A DNA stretch of 64,000 nucleotides from Tridacna crocea (lineage: Eukaryota > Mollusca > Bivalvia > Cardiida > Cardiidae). Made by a program: the position numbers and the translations under genes. Where the stretch lies: assembly GCA_943736015.1 (NCBI GenBank), contig OX031065.1, positions 17,746,427 through 17,810,426 on the forward strand, given 5' to 3'. Below, piece after piece: positions 32,515-44,034 of this stretch. Each line of letters begins with the position of its first letter. The first letter of the stretch is position 1. The notes under the pieces were generated by a model. The model saw nothing but the letters and a program-made list of their open reading frames with translations, was not told the DNA's origin and searched no databases.

Positions 32515-32897
32515 TCAATCAAATGTTAGTTGCGTATTTCCAAAACAACCTGGCGTACTTTGCTCATTTTTTCTATCAATATTAAAATTACCTGCAGGTT
32601 CACACAAGTTCTTATCGTTACTTTTGTAACCTATCATTTTCAAGTATATACAAGATGGAGACCATTTCTCGTGTTCTTCCAAAGGATCGTCCGTCGGTTC
32701 CCAAGACATGACGTTAACCCCGCACGCAAAGCAAATGACTTTGTCCATATTTCCGGTGTAGTAAAACCCCGCTTTAGCTAATGACCATTTATCCGGTTTG
32801 TTTCGACCAGTGTTCAAAGGTCTGTAGTCAGTCCTCGTTAAATATCATATCTGACTTGAATAATCTATTGACTATGATAGAATTGCTCTGATCCATG
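32515..32897 (-). pseudogene. BIR gene, right-arm copy, 5' part broken
   Basis: The ATG equivalent to the left copy is at 32895. Compared with 30126-30578 it has base changes creating an early stop and a 5-bp loss around the EDW/SKQ region, near 32805-32835. A shorter frame from 32817 still encodes the BIR core with all four zinc ligands (CFAC, H, SPSC) and then reads into the right-arm-only segment, ending NTQLTFD. Confidence 0.75.
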
Positions 32898-33109
32898 TTT
32901 TTTTTTTTTCAGCAACGTCTGACTGAGTGAGAATATCTAGTGTTTTGCTTTTCTTTATAAAGGTATTCGGTGTCAGCGATTATTGGTTATTTTAAGAAAC
33001 GGAACATCATTGGCTGTTATTTTTAGAACACGGTTTCACCAATTTATGAAACCGTTAGGGTTGCATTCCGAGCAGTGTAACACAATCTAACTAAATGATC
33101 ACATTTTAG

Positions 33110-33325
33110 GTAACAGGACACCATTCCATCCAGTTCGGGTAAGGTTTTCTCAATCTCTGACACGTGCTCTTTAAAGCCTTTATACTAGTCAGCCCTTAAG
33201 CATGTTCCTTTTCTGGTAGGCACTAACTGGAATTTGATACGATTAACAAAAAAAAAGAAACCCGACCTTCGGACTCGATTTTCAACTGCATCACACCCCC
33301 TCCTAGCCAGAATTTGGTGCTATTG
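33110..33325 (-). pseudogene. PC4-like segment, degenerate (right arm)
   Basis: Mirror of 29726-29915 but better preserved. Short stretches 'FQLVPTRKGTCLRA' and 'EIEKTLPELDG' parallel VVPIRKGSCLRP and GKDSPELDS of the spacer gene. The frame is interrupted by a stop and by a T-run indel. Confidence 0.5.
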
Positions 33326-34021
33326 CTTTCATCTCCTAGAATTAGGCTTATTAGAAAACAGCTTTACTTTCTACAAGGTTAGAATGCTCAAATCAAAGCG
33401 TTGAAAACGCTGAAGTGGTATTCGTCAAGGAAATCCATGTGTGGAATTAATAGTTTGAAAGAAACAGAGACATATTCTTCAGATATTGGCTTAAAAGTCG
33501 ACCCACCAAGCAAATGAATACCTTTTCGGTTGAAGGGAGAGTATTCATGACAAAGTTTGGTTTATTTTTGTATAAGTGGTCTCCTTTTGATCATGAGGAA
33601 GAAGCAGGAGTAACGCCCCTAGACAGTAGGGTGCATGACGAATAGAGAGAAAAATCCTGTTGATATATCGAACAAAATTAAGTTTGTTCCTGAAAACTAT
33701 AATTATGAAATATCTCTAGCCTTTTACATTCAATGTCCAACATTACAATTAATAGACGATAAGCGATATTTCCATTTTATCGTAAGTGGCGCACCAGCAG
33801 TATCACGTGACACCGGACAATCAAAGCATTATTTTAGTAACAAATGCCGTATGTCCCGTTCGCAAATCCTTTAACTTTGGATAAATTCATAACTGAAAAG
33901 AAAATGACATAGTGAGAAATCTATGGAAATCAATTCTAACACAATTCAAACATATTTCATGATATTGCCTATGAAAAAGAAAATCACAAACAGACAAAAT
34001 ATGCATTTTATAAAATCGTAT

Positions 34022-34565
34022 TTAAAGGTGGCCCTTCAGATTTTGGAACGAAAATTTTACAAAAATGCAAAAATATCATCCTAATACTCCCATAGCCTTT
34101 TAATTTGCCTTCAGAAAAGTCCAGTACTCGAAAACCATCCGATAACACGAGAAATTAGAGATTTATTACGGACCAGTATGACACCAACGGAAGACACATT
34201 CTATTTTTAGATTATCAATTCTCTCATTTAAATACATGAAAACACAGACAAAGTTTCAAGCATCCGTCCGAAGAAGACATTTTGGAAAACAATTATTACA
34301 TGTTTGTTATGTAATGGAATTTAAGAGTTATCAGTCACGTGCCAGTCATTTGACATTCCCACAATGCTTTATTGATTTTTGGCGCGAAATCTAAAAATAG
34401 CTTAAGAGGCTACGTAGCCTTTTAAGGGAATACCATCAAAAAAAAAAATTGTAATTTTATGATTCTTAATTATTGATGATTTGTATTGTTTTTTCATATA
34501 AATTTCAATGATATATATTTTTTTTAATTTGGTGTGATGTGAAAATTCTAAATACCCACCTTTAA
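34022..34565 (-). mobile_element. MITE-B copy 2 (reverse of 14001-14545)
   Basis: TTAA at both ends with AGGTGGCCCTTC and its partner CCACCT. Aligned over most of its length with the first copy in inverted orientation. Confidence 0.8.
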
Positions 34566-34777
34566 ATAAAGAGCATGTAGAGACCAAGAACGGACTTAGC
34601 CTCTGAAACCTGTATAACATTCATAATCCTGACCATTAATGATAATCAAAGGGGTAAATTAATATGGAAACAAAAGATAAGAACACATGTGTGCTAATCT
34701 GTAAGAAGCAAGTACATTACAGCTATTCTAAAGGTCACCCACTCTGCAGTGCGATACCGAGATCAAAGACCCATTTT

Positions 34778-34798
34778 TTTTTGGGGGGGGGGGGGGGG
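34778..34798 (+). repeat. T/G homopolymer run
   Basis: About seven T followed by seventeen G. Such a G-run can form a quadruplex and is error-prone in sequencing. Confidence 0.85.
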
Positions 34799-35130
34799 TA
34801 AGACTTCATTAGATACATATTTTTATTACTCAAAATGAAGCTTAAAAGAAGTTATGGAAGGTCTGAATTTTGATATGAAGCCACGTTTCTTTTGTTCATG
34901 ATCGATAACATAAGTTATTCGCCAATAGGTATGTGCCTGAAAGTTCAACAAGGATGTTTGATAATAGTGCTTTAAAATCACTAAATGGACTGTCCCCGTC
35001 TTTCTGAAGACACTAAACAGCTAATCAACCTTTTACCAAAGTATTTCGACCGACCCGTGTAAAAGGGGGGCAGACGTGCTGATTTGTCCCACTGTCTGTT
35101 ATTTGTCTCACTTTCTCAACCTTAACACAT

Positions 35131-35160
35131 CGCCACCCCCCCCCCACACACACACACACT
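35131..35160 (+). repeat. C-run followed by (CA)n
   Basis: Homopolymer C then about eight CA units. Confidence 0.9.
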
Positions 35161-35219
35161 TTCAAAAAACCGAAAACTGAAAGTAATCAATATGTAGTTC
35201 ATAAACATTTGTGAAAAAA

Positions 35220-35652
35220 ACGAACTTTCAAAGTGTGAGCGAAAATATTTGAGAAAAAAGGAAGGACTTGCAACAAGCATTTTCTCCTGTTTCAACAATA
35301 GGTTTTTTTTTTTACTTTTTAAAAGACAATTACAACCATTTGACCCACGTTTATTCAATCGTCTCCATATGCTAAGTATCTGGACGAGTCCAAAGTGTTG
35401 TCGTCGGGTGAAAACATTCGCAGTAACTATTTAAAACCCTATGCCACATAACCGAAGTTTTTTACGACCCTTAGAAATATAGTTTTTTAAAAATGTTGTT
35501 GAAAAGGGTTAAAATTCTAGTAACCAACCTTTTCTCCTTTTCCCTCGCTATCCTTTCTAAAGAAAATTTCATTTTTAAACCACATTCAAATTGTTATCTG
35601 CAAAGACTTCCAATTTGGGCAAGTCTCAAATTTTTGTTTCGTAAAGAGTTTG
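35220..35652 (-). mobile_element. Two degenerate MITE-A copies in tandem
   Basis: First copy about 35220-35430 ('aagcattttctcctgtttca', 'tctggacgagtcc'). Second copy about 35434-35652 ('aaaccctatgccacataacc' to 'tttcgtaaagagtttgtg'). Confidence 0.5.
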
Positions 35653-35984
35653 TGAAAGATTCAGTGTTATAAAAAATGGGGTGTGGGGGAATAACATCAA
35701 TATACCTGCAATAGACCTTTCCTAATGTTATGTCTGATTATTCAACCAATGTTTGCGTAATTCTGTAGCTAAGTCTGTAACGTACAGGCTCGAAGTCCAG
35801 GAATCTGTGGTTTGATTTATTTAAACTATTAATGTGATAATTTTTCCAAAAAATCGTTCCGGTATCTGCTAAAAGACAGAGACAGTCTACTAACAAAAAA
35901 CTGGGACATCAAACATTTTGAATTTATAGCAAAAATCTTAACTTTGAAATAACATTTTTAAAAATCTGTATAGTTGCATGTTTG

Positions 35985-36545
35985 CCATGTTCCATCTTCG
36001 CAAGCCAAGGATACTAGGGTAGTACCCTTGGCCGCTCGCCTCTTTAAAAATCGAAGCTCCCGCTGCGCCTTTTCATTGGATGCGATCAAAACCCATCGCG
36101 TCCAATCAAACCATCCGTAACAAGAAATCTTTCGCAAAACAGAAAACAATAATGGCGGCGCCCATCAAAAACGAAAGTTGTCGTGTTTGTGACGAAATTT
36201 GCCAAAAAAGAGTAGACGATCGATATTTAGTGAGTTTTTTTTTTTTTTGTTTACGATCAATTATGTGAAGTATTAGGACGGGTTCCATAGCCAAATGATT
36301 GCGTCTGTTCGTCTTGTTTTGGTGTGATGAATCCGAAAGCGCAGCCATATTTGATGCATAACTAACCAATTTTATTACGAGCATTTTGATTTGTCAGAAA
36401 TAACATCAGCAAAGGTTACGCAACTCGTGATATTCGACAGGTGGCGCAGCGGGTGTTTCGATTTTTAAAGAGGCGAGCGGCCAAGGTACATAACGAACAA
36501 AGTGGAGTTAGTATCCTTGGTTTGCGAAGATGGCCATGTTCCTGT
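35985..36545. mobile_element. ~560-bp foldback element carrying an exon
   Basis: The left part ('catcttcgcaagccaaggat', 'ggccgctcgcctctttaaaa', 'gctgcgcc') and the right part ('ggcgcagcgggtgtttcg', 'aaagaggcgagcggccaagg', 'gtatccttggtttgcgaaga') are inverted copies over roughly 90 bp each with small indels. The middle includes a CpG-containing 5'-exon-like sequence. Confidence 0.8.
36152..36229 (+). CDS. Candidate first exon with CxxC motif, unknown protein
   Basis: ATGGCGGCGCCC opens a 26-codon exon (MAAPIKNE, then CRVCDEICQKRVDDRYL) followed at 36230 by the strong donor GTGAGT. The Cys pattern resembles the start of a zinc-binding (ZAD-like) domain. It lies between the arms of the foldback, so it may be a captured host 5' exon or the start of an element gene. 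No downstream exon recognised. Confidence 0.4.
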
Positions 36546-38464
36546 TTGAACTACCTTATAAGTTGACTATCGTAATAACAAAGTTTAATTCAAATTTCAA
36601 ACCTTCCATTCCCTCTAGAAGAAAAGATGTTACAGATTCATTTTCAGGAAGCGAATACGTGCTATACTTATTTTCATTGAAAAGCTAGTCAAGGGATAGC
36701 TGGGTGTACGTTTGATCTCGGTGTTTCACCGTCAAAGTGGATGATCTATTTGAAAAGCTGTTGTGTTCTTTTTTAGAACCGACTAGTTAACACACACGTG
36801 TCATAATTAAGTGTTTACCCCGTTTAGTCTTACGTTGATCACTTGTTAAGGTTTGGAATTGTTAAAAGCTGTGACAAAGGATAAGTCTGTTCTAATTACT
36901 GGTGCCAAAATATGCATTTTTCTGCCTGAACATTTTTTTTTTCAAATGCATTATGTAACCTGGGTTAACAGGTCCCACTTTAAACGGTATATTTGCACTA
37001 ATTTCTTTAGAAATGGAGGGGGTATTTGTTTAAGTTAAACCTTATCTTACTAATTATATTAAATGCCAGTTTTAAAGCCGATAGTAAAACCTCAAAAGTT
37101 ATTTCAAAGGAATATCTCGAGGAAAAATATCTCCGTATCGGATAGTGTAGATCTAGGATCAGACTGCACGTTCTTCCTGGTGTAATCTGAATCTATATTG
37201 TCTGCAAAAGGTCATTGAGTCGCACTTGGTAGCCAAAGGGTTAATGCAGTCTGCATACAAAAAGCTCTATCAACACGCCCGGCAGGAGACAGCGCTTTAC
37301 TCTCTGAAGTCTACCGAAAAATTGATAAAACAACAGCTCTTTTTTGTGTGTGTCTTCGAAAAAGATAATTGATGAAACTAACGGCATTGCCGTTTTAGGT
37401 TGTTTATTTATCACGTTTAGTGTGTAATCCATTTAAAAAATGTGACACTTTCACTATTCGGGTATATACAGGATTGTGAAAAATTGTCGGATGGAAAGGG
37501 AAGTAACACGTGGTGACGCGTCAGTAACGGTATTTGGCAAATGGTCTATTACCTCGATCTATAAATATTCATGAGCAATCAAATGGAATAGCGTGCAATC
37601 ATAGGACCAACAAGCCATTGAACGAATTGGTTTTGGAACGAAAAAGCCCAAGGTCAGTTGGCAAATTTGTATCATTTCGCGAGAAGCTAGTTTCAATCAA
37701 AATTAAATATCTCAACGATCAATAGCCTCGCCCAATGTATTTTAATATGCCATTTCAAATTACATATTTGAGTGACACCGTAAAAGTCATTTGCCTGAGA
37801 AAAAATGAGTTTAACTGGGTTTATTTCCTTCGGTTTTGCACAAAATGGTTGAACTAAAACTCTACAAAGTTTGGGTACTCTGTCTCGGTATAGACTCGCT
37901 ATAGACTCTAAAGAGTTTGGGTACGCTATGAGAAAATGGATACGCTGGCATATGTAGAAATGTGTATCATAAAGAAGATCTGCAAATCAAGATTTAAATT
38001 GAAATGTCGTCCTAGATAGCTGCAGATTATGAAGAAAATGGCAATATTCATGTATTTAAATTGAACTACTTTATGCCAAGTTTTATATTATTGCGCTAAA
38101 GCCCGGGACCTTTCGAGGTTGATTAATTTATCAGTGTCATTGACGACCGACTTTTTTTGAAAAGGGCTGAGTTGTTACACTTGAAATTACGTTTTTCAGT
38201 CAGTCTGGCTTTTTTTGCGATAAAAGAGCATAATAATAATTGCTTTGTCTGTTTGTATGTGGTTAGGACAGAGAACGTAGTAAAGCGTTTCAAACATTTT
38301 CAAGCTACAAACATCCGGGATATTCCGGCAAAATTTAAGCGGGAACTACTTGAACTCAATCTCTTTCTACTGCTGTGTACCTAAACGCGATGGAGTATTA
38401 GATTCACGGTACAAAATAAGATACATGGTTATCAAAATTCAATCTTGAACTCATTGTGGTATTG
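36546..38464. other. No confident gene
   Basis: AT-rich. A 'ggatcagactgcacg' repeat word lies near 37157. Open frames of 61-75 codons have no recognised domain. Confidence 0.4.
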
Positions 38465-40104
38465 TCTTCGACAAATACCACAAAAATCATTTCATTACTA
38501 AAGTTAACAACTCCCATAACTTTCGACTAAAATGCTAATTTTTTACAATATCTAATCCGTTACTAAGGTTCTTATAAATCTTTATATAAGCGTTAGCCAG
38601 CTGCCTTTATGAGCTATCTTAATCCGATCTCAAGTCAAAAACATTGACAAGAGACAACAAGTGAACCCGAATAGGGAGTTCACTTCATCTGAGAACTTGT
38701 AGAAGTTCGACATTACTTGTCCAGGTCATTATAGACTAGACATATAATTATATTTATCTAACTTTCTCTATCAGGACAATGATAATGGATTATATTTGTG
38801 GGAAAAACTGCCTATTTCTTGGAAAAAGTGTTATGGATATTTCTAATATAAGGAAAGTTTTGATATAGAGTGGGGAAAGCGGGCATTATATAGGTAAGTT
38901 TTATTTATTTCATCCAATGGAGTAGCAACAGTCTGGTTTGAGAGTATCTCGTATAATATATTCAACCTATTATTTACACTCCCAAGTTTTAGCTCCACTG
39001 ATCTAAGGTCAACTAGTTTATGTTATGGCCCTGTGCCTATCGTGTCTAAATTTTCGAACACCTCATCATAATCTACGAGGGTATTTTCAAAAGATTTGGC
39101 CCGTATCGTCCTGTCAGAAGTCAGTAGTGTTTTTAAATGCATATATGCCAGTGCGTATAATTACATGGACAAAGCTATATTTATCCTGTGCTGATCGGCT
39201 ATTGAAATTTTTATAGAAAATGGCGTCATTTTTGGCTATCACCTCACCAACATGTATTCGTTACCGTCATAAATAGATTTCTGAGCAAAAGTTAATACAA
39301 TTAGACATCAAGATCAGGAAAATCGGTTCATAAACAACGATTTTAGCTGTTTTTCTTAAAGTTTGTGCATCAATAACGTATCTGAAATCTTTCAGGCAAA
39401 TTTAACATCTTGCTATGATCTTTACGTAAATTTTTACTTCAAATTTGAATTCCTGGTAAAAAATTATCGTGGATAAACACCAAAAACATAAAATGCGGTC
39501 AATTTATACAGATTTGAGTCATTTTGGTGCCAGTGGATGCCAAAAGCGTGTATCTCCCAAAACCTTAACCCTTGTATATCCGTTGTCATTCAAGTGACAC
39601 CCACTAAACTATACATTTTCTTCATCAGTGTGACAAGGCCATTCCAATGATACCTAAATCGATTCGATCTGACTGCAAATGAAAAAGTCGATATTTCTAT
39701 GAAAATGAGTATTGAGCCTGGAAATTGAAAGACAATGAGAGGAGTCAAAATGAAAGACCAGAATGCCATGTATCATTTGGCAGGGTTATCTCAAAGTGCA
39801 TAAAACTGTCACAAAATGAAAGAAAGAGTTGAATATCGGTTTCTTTGCCTGATTGTCTTGAAATGGGCGCCTTTGCTTACATTTCCTAGAATTAGGTTTA
39901 TCATTACACGGCTTTACTTTCTACAAGCTTCCAATGATGAGAAAAAAATTATTTAATTGCTGAAGGAAACAACTCCTATAACTTTCGACTAAAATCTTAC
40001 ATTTTTACAAAATTTAATCCTTTACTACGGTTTCTATAAATATTCATGTAAACATTGGCCAGCTCCCTTTATAAGTTATCTTAATCCGATCTCAAGTCAA
40101 AAAA

Positions 40105-41160
40105 CATTGACATATCAATGGGCACTGGACTTTAAATGGATGAGGGTCTTGTCCAATCTTGTTACAGTCACTGAATCTGTCAGTTTGAAGTGGGACGACT
40201 TGATTTTCCGCTTTTGCATTATAATCAATGGAATTCATATAAGTGGGTGCTGGACCTATAAGGGGCGAGAGGGTCTTGTCCAATCTTGTTAGAATCATTT
40301 AATTTCTTGCTTTAAATGGGCTCGACATGATTTTTCCGCTTTTTGCATCATAATCAATGAAATACATATAAATGGGTACCGAACTTTAAAGGAGTGATGT
40401 CTTGTCCAATCCTGCTAGAGTCATTTAATCAATTGTTTTAAAGGGGACGACTTGATTTGTTCGCTTTCACATCATAATCAATGATATAAATGGGTACCGG
40501 GTCTTAAAGGGGTGATAGGGTTTTGTCCAATCGTGTTAGAACCATTTGATATTTTGTCTTTAAAGGGGAACGACTTGATTTTTTTTTCGGTTTTGCATAA
40601 TGATCAGTGATATAAATGGGCACTAGGCATTTAATGGGTGGAGTGCTTGTCCAATCTTGCCAGAGTCACTTGATCAATTGCTTTAAAGTGGGATGAATGG
40701 ATTTTCTTTCTATTTTACACCATAATCGATGATTTACTCATAAATTGGTACAGAACCTTAAAAGGATGGGGGTTTATGTCCAATCTTGATAGAATCATTT
40801 TACACCATAATCGATGATTTACTCATAAATTGGTAGAGAACCTTAAAAGGATGGGGGTTTATGTTCAATCTTGATAGAATCGTTTAACTTCTTGCTATAA
40901 AGGGGGATGACCAAATTTTTCACTTTTGCATCATAATCAATGATAAATGGGTACTGGACCTTAAAGGGGGTCGGGCTTCATGTCCAATCCTGTTAGAGTC
41001 ATTTAATATTTCACTTTAAAGGGGGACAACTTGATTTTTCACTTTTACACAGAAATCAATGATATAATCTTGTTATTGTCAATTAATCTATTGCTTTAAA
41101 GGGGACGACCTGAATTTTTCCTTTTTGCTTCATAATCAATGATATATGGGTACTGAACCT
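40105..41160 (-). repeat. ~117-bp tandem array, right arm (expanded)
   Basis: Counterpart of 27480-28080, but extended by several units (40735-41160), with an exact ~65-bp local duplication near 40735 and 40805. Confidence 0.85.
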
Positions 41161-41389
41161 ATTTTTTTTTCTTTTGATCATAGACTATTTTTTTCTGCTT
41201 ACTCCGATCCACTGTTTTTACTTTTATATTTTTACCCGTAGACTACATGTATTTCCTTTCATTTTTCATTTTATCATTAAAAATATTTACTTTTTATTTC
41301 CATCGAGAACTGAGAATCCGATCCTCAATGTCCGTGGCTATGCCTTTGATCGGGTATACAAGTCAGCTCTGTATCATTTGGTCCTTTAT

Positions 41390-41800
41390 TAGGGGATTAA
41401 CTTTGACATTTGAATAACCCGTACTTCCGTCACCAAATAAAGAAAAACCAGACGGTGTGGGACTGTAAACAAAGGATTATTGTTCAGCCACCTGATTCTT
41501 TGTTAGGGGGTTAACTTTGACAGTTGAATAGGCCATTGTCCGCATTTCCGTCACCAAATAAATAAACAAAACTAGACAGTGTGGCGACATTTACAAAAGA
41601 CTGTTGTACTGCCTTTTGATCCTTTGTTAGGGGATTAAGTTTGACAGTTAAAAACGGTATTGTTCTGATATCCGGTCTCATATCAATAGAATCCAGACAC
41701 GTTGGCGGCATGTAAATGCCATTGATCGGATTGATTACCGTCCTCTGGTTTATGAATAGGAACAAAACTACCCCGTTCAAGAGTAGGGGATTCCAGGTCA
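41390..41800 (-). repeat. Extra 120-bp minisatellite block (right arm only)
   Basis: About three diverged VTEVRT-type units with 'acttccgtcaccaaataa'. It has no counterpart at the mirror place in the left arm. Confidence 0.75.
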
Positions 41801-41939
41801 TTCATAATTCAGGGTAATGGACAAAGTACAGCAGACATTGTCATCGTTACATTCTTTTATTCATTTCAGTTACACATGAAACAATAAACAACACATCAAC
41901 AAATAATATACAACAGATCTAACATAAAAATTTACTTCA

Positions 41940-42620
41940 AATAACATCAAAATTTACTTCCAGTGACATAAAAATTTGAATCCAGTCACATCAAAATTTA
42001 CTTCCAGTCAGATCAAAATTTACTTCCAGTAACATGCAAATTTGCTTCCTGTGACATCAAAAAATGAATCCAGTTTTCCCTATATATTTCAATGTAAAAT
42101 TTTCTTCCAGTAACATGCAAATTTGCTTCCAATAACATTGAATTTTACATCCAGTAACATGCAAATTTACTTCCAATAACATTGATTTTTGCTCCCAGTA
42201 ACATGCAAATTTACTTCCAGTAACATCAAAATGTGCTTCCAGTAACATCAAAAAATGAATCCAGTTTTCCCTATATATTTCAATGTTAAATTGCAAAAAA
42301 AGGTTCCAGTAACATGTAAATTTGCTTCCAATAACAATGATTTTACATGCAGTAACATGCAAATTTACTTCCAATATTTACTTCCAATAACATTGATTTT
42401 TACATCCAGTTACATACAAATTTGCTTCCAATGACGTGTAAATTTGCGTCCAGTAACATCAAGAATTTAATGCAGTTTTCCCTATATATTCCAATGTAAA
42501 ATTGCAAAAACAGGTTCCAGTAACAGGCAAATTTGCTTCCAATAACATTGAATTTTACATCCAATAACATGCAAATTTGATTCCAATAACATGTAAATTT
42601 GTTTCCAATAATATAAATAT
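41940..42620 (-). repeat. ~30-bp minisatellite, right arm
   Basis: Counterpart of 27075-27475 and longer. Units 'acttccagtaacatgcaaat' and 'gcttccaataacattgattt'. Confidence 0.85.
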
Positions 42621-43944
42621 TTCAAACACATTTATTCTCAAACTATTCTCCCCATTCTAATACAAACAAACAAATACATTTTATTTCTATTATCTTCAGA
42701 AAGGGCAAGCCATAACTAACATCCATGTGTTTTTCAGCTTTTTGCACACTACTTTTACTCTGAAACTTTCAGCACCATATCCAATCCATCCTATCATCTT
42801 ATCAAATTGTTTTTTTCAAAATAATGTCTTCCTTTTTCGATCTTATTTCCGGTAGGGTTTTGGATGGAATATTTGACACTTGACATCATAATCTGTTGAT
42901 TAATAAATACAGATGCATACTGAAAATATTCTGGATGATACAAATGCTTCTCCAATGTGTGATACTATAAAGTAAACTTCATCTTGAAGAATGATCCCAT
43001 AATTACGTCTGGACCCTATTTTGGATTGAATCAGCTCCGTGATTGGTCGAAAATCCTTGATTATGATTGGCTGAATTTCAATCTGTTTTAGGGGTATAAG
43101 CTCGAGGTCCTTTTATTGAATAAGCTATTGTCTGATCTTCCGGTCCAAGTTAACAGAAGCCAGACACGTTAATGACTTGAAAAGGGGTTAAGTTTGACGT
43201 TGGAATAAACCGTTGTCCGTACTTCCGTCACCAAATAAACTAAACCAGACAGTATGGTGACATTAACAAAAGACCAATGTTCTGCCGTGTGGGCCTTTGT
43301 TAGGGGATTAACTACGACAGTTGAATAGATCATTGTTCGTACTTCCGTCACCAAATAAACAGAACCAGATAGTATGGTAACATTAACAAAAAACCATTGT
43401 TCGGATCTTCCCTATTATAGCTGATGTAATGCCTCTAAATATAGTTGATGATCACATATCTAAATATAGCTTCGCGCACGTGCATCATTCTACCTTAGAC
43501 TCTGTTCTGGACTAAATGTCTCATTTGAGAGTAGGACCTTGAGGAGTGCACATCGGAGAGAGGTAAATTTATCTATTTATTTAATTATTTATTTATTGTC
43601 TTGTTAAGAAAGGGCCTGACCCTCAACGAAATATACACGTCAGCTCTGTATATTGATCCTGATCCAACATGGCCCATCCCTATCCACACTTTGACCAGGG
43701 CACTTCAGATAAATTAATAACATTTTTATCTTCTGGTAAGGAAAGGGCCTGACCCTCAATGCCCGCGAGTACTTACCAGCACGTGGTATACACGTCAGCT
43801 CTGTATACTGACCCTAATCCGCCATGGCTTATCCAATATGACCGATCCTCATCCAAAATGGCGGACTCACCATATCCACGGCGAATACCCATGACACATC
43901 AACACCTCCTTATATGCAAATGAGTTACTAAATATCATAACACA

Positions 43945-44034
43945 ATGGCCGAAAGTAGGTTAAGATTACCACCGATTACGTCATCTTTGTTTGCCTTTAA
44001 AGAGCTGATGTTACTACTATTAAAAGAAATACGT
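43945..44034 (+). CDS. Candidate first exon, array copy 1
   Basis: Thirty codons starting MAES and ending LLLLKEIR, followed directly by donor GTAAGT at 44035. An octamer ATGCAAAT lies about 30 bp upstream. Same as the 45751 and 47610 copies with one substitution. The left palindrome arm copy (about 24975-25035) has lost the ATG and the donor side. No downstream exon recognised. Confidence 0.35.

Larger units (their letters stand above)
33388..38486. mobile_element. ~5.1 kb right-arm-only insertion
   Basis: The left arm is continuous at the mirror point (about 29640). Weak inverted ends lie at 33415-33431 ('gtggtattcgtcaagga') and 38465-38481 (complement of 'gtggtatttgtcgaaga'). It contains MITE-B copy 2, MITE-A copies and the exon-bearing foldback at 35985-36545. 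No transposase was recognised. Alternatively the left arm lost this segment. Confidence 0.5.
31609..44012 (-). repeat. Right arm of the giant palindrome
   Basis: Inverted copy of 24965-30811, longer because of right-arm-only segments at about 31830-31965, 32070-32555, 33388-38486 and 40735-41940. Its outer end merges into the tandem array that continues to 55.7 kb. Confidence 0.9.

Noticed and set aside
41940-42620. CRISPR-like array (right arm)
   Set aside because: Same minisatellite as the left arm, variable unit length, no spacers.
24965-44012. Simple assembly mirror (haplotig folded on itself)
   Set aside because: Arms differ by a SINE with target duplication, several large indels and frequent substitutions; still worth checking with long reads.
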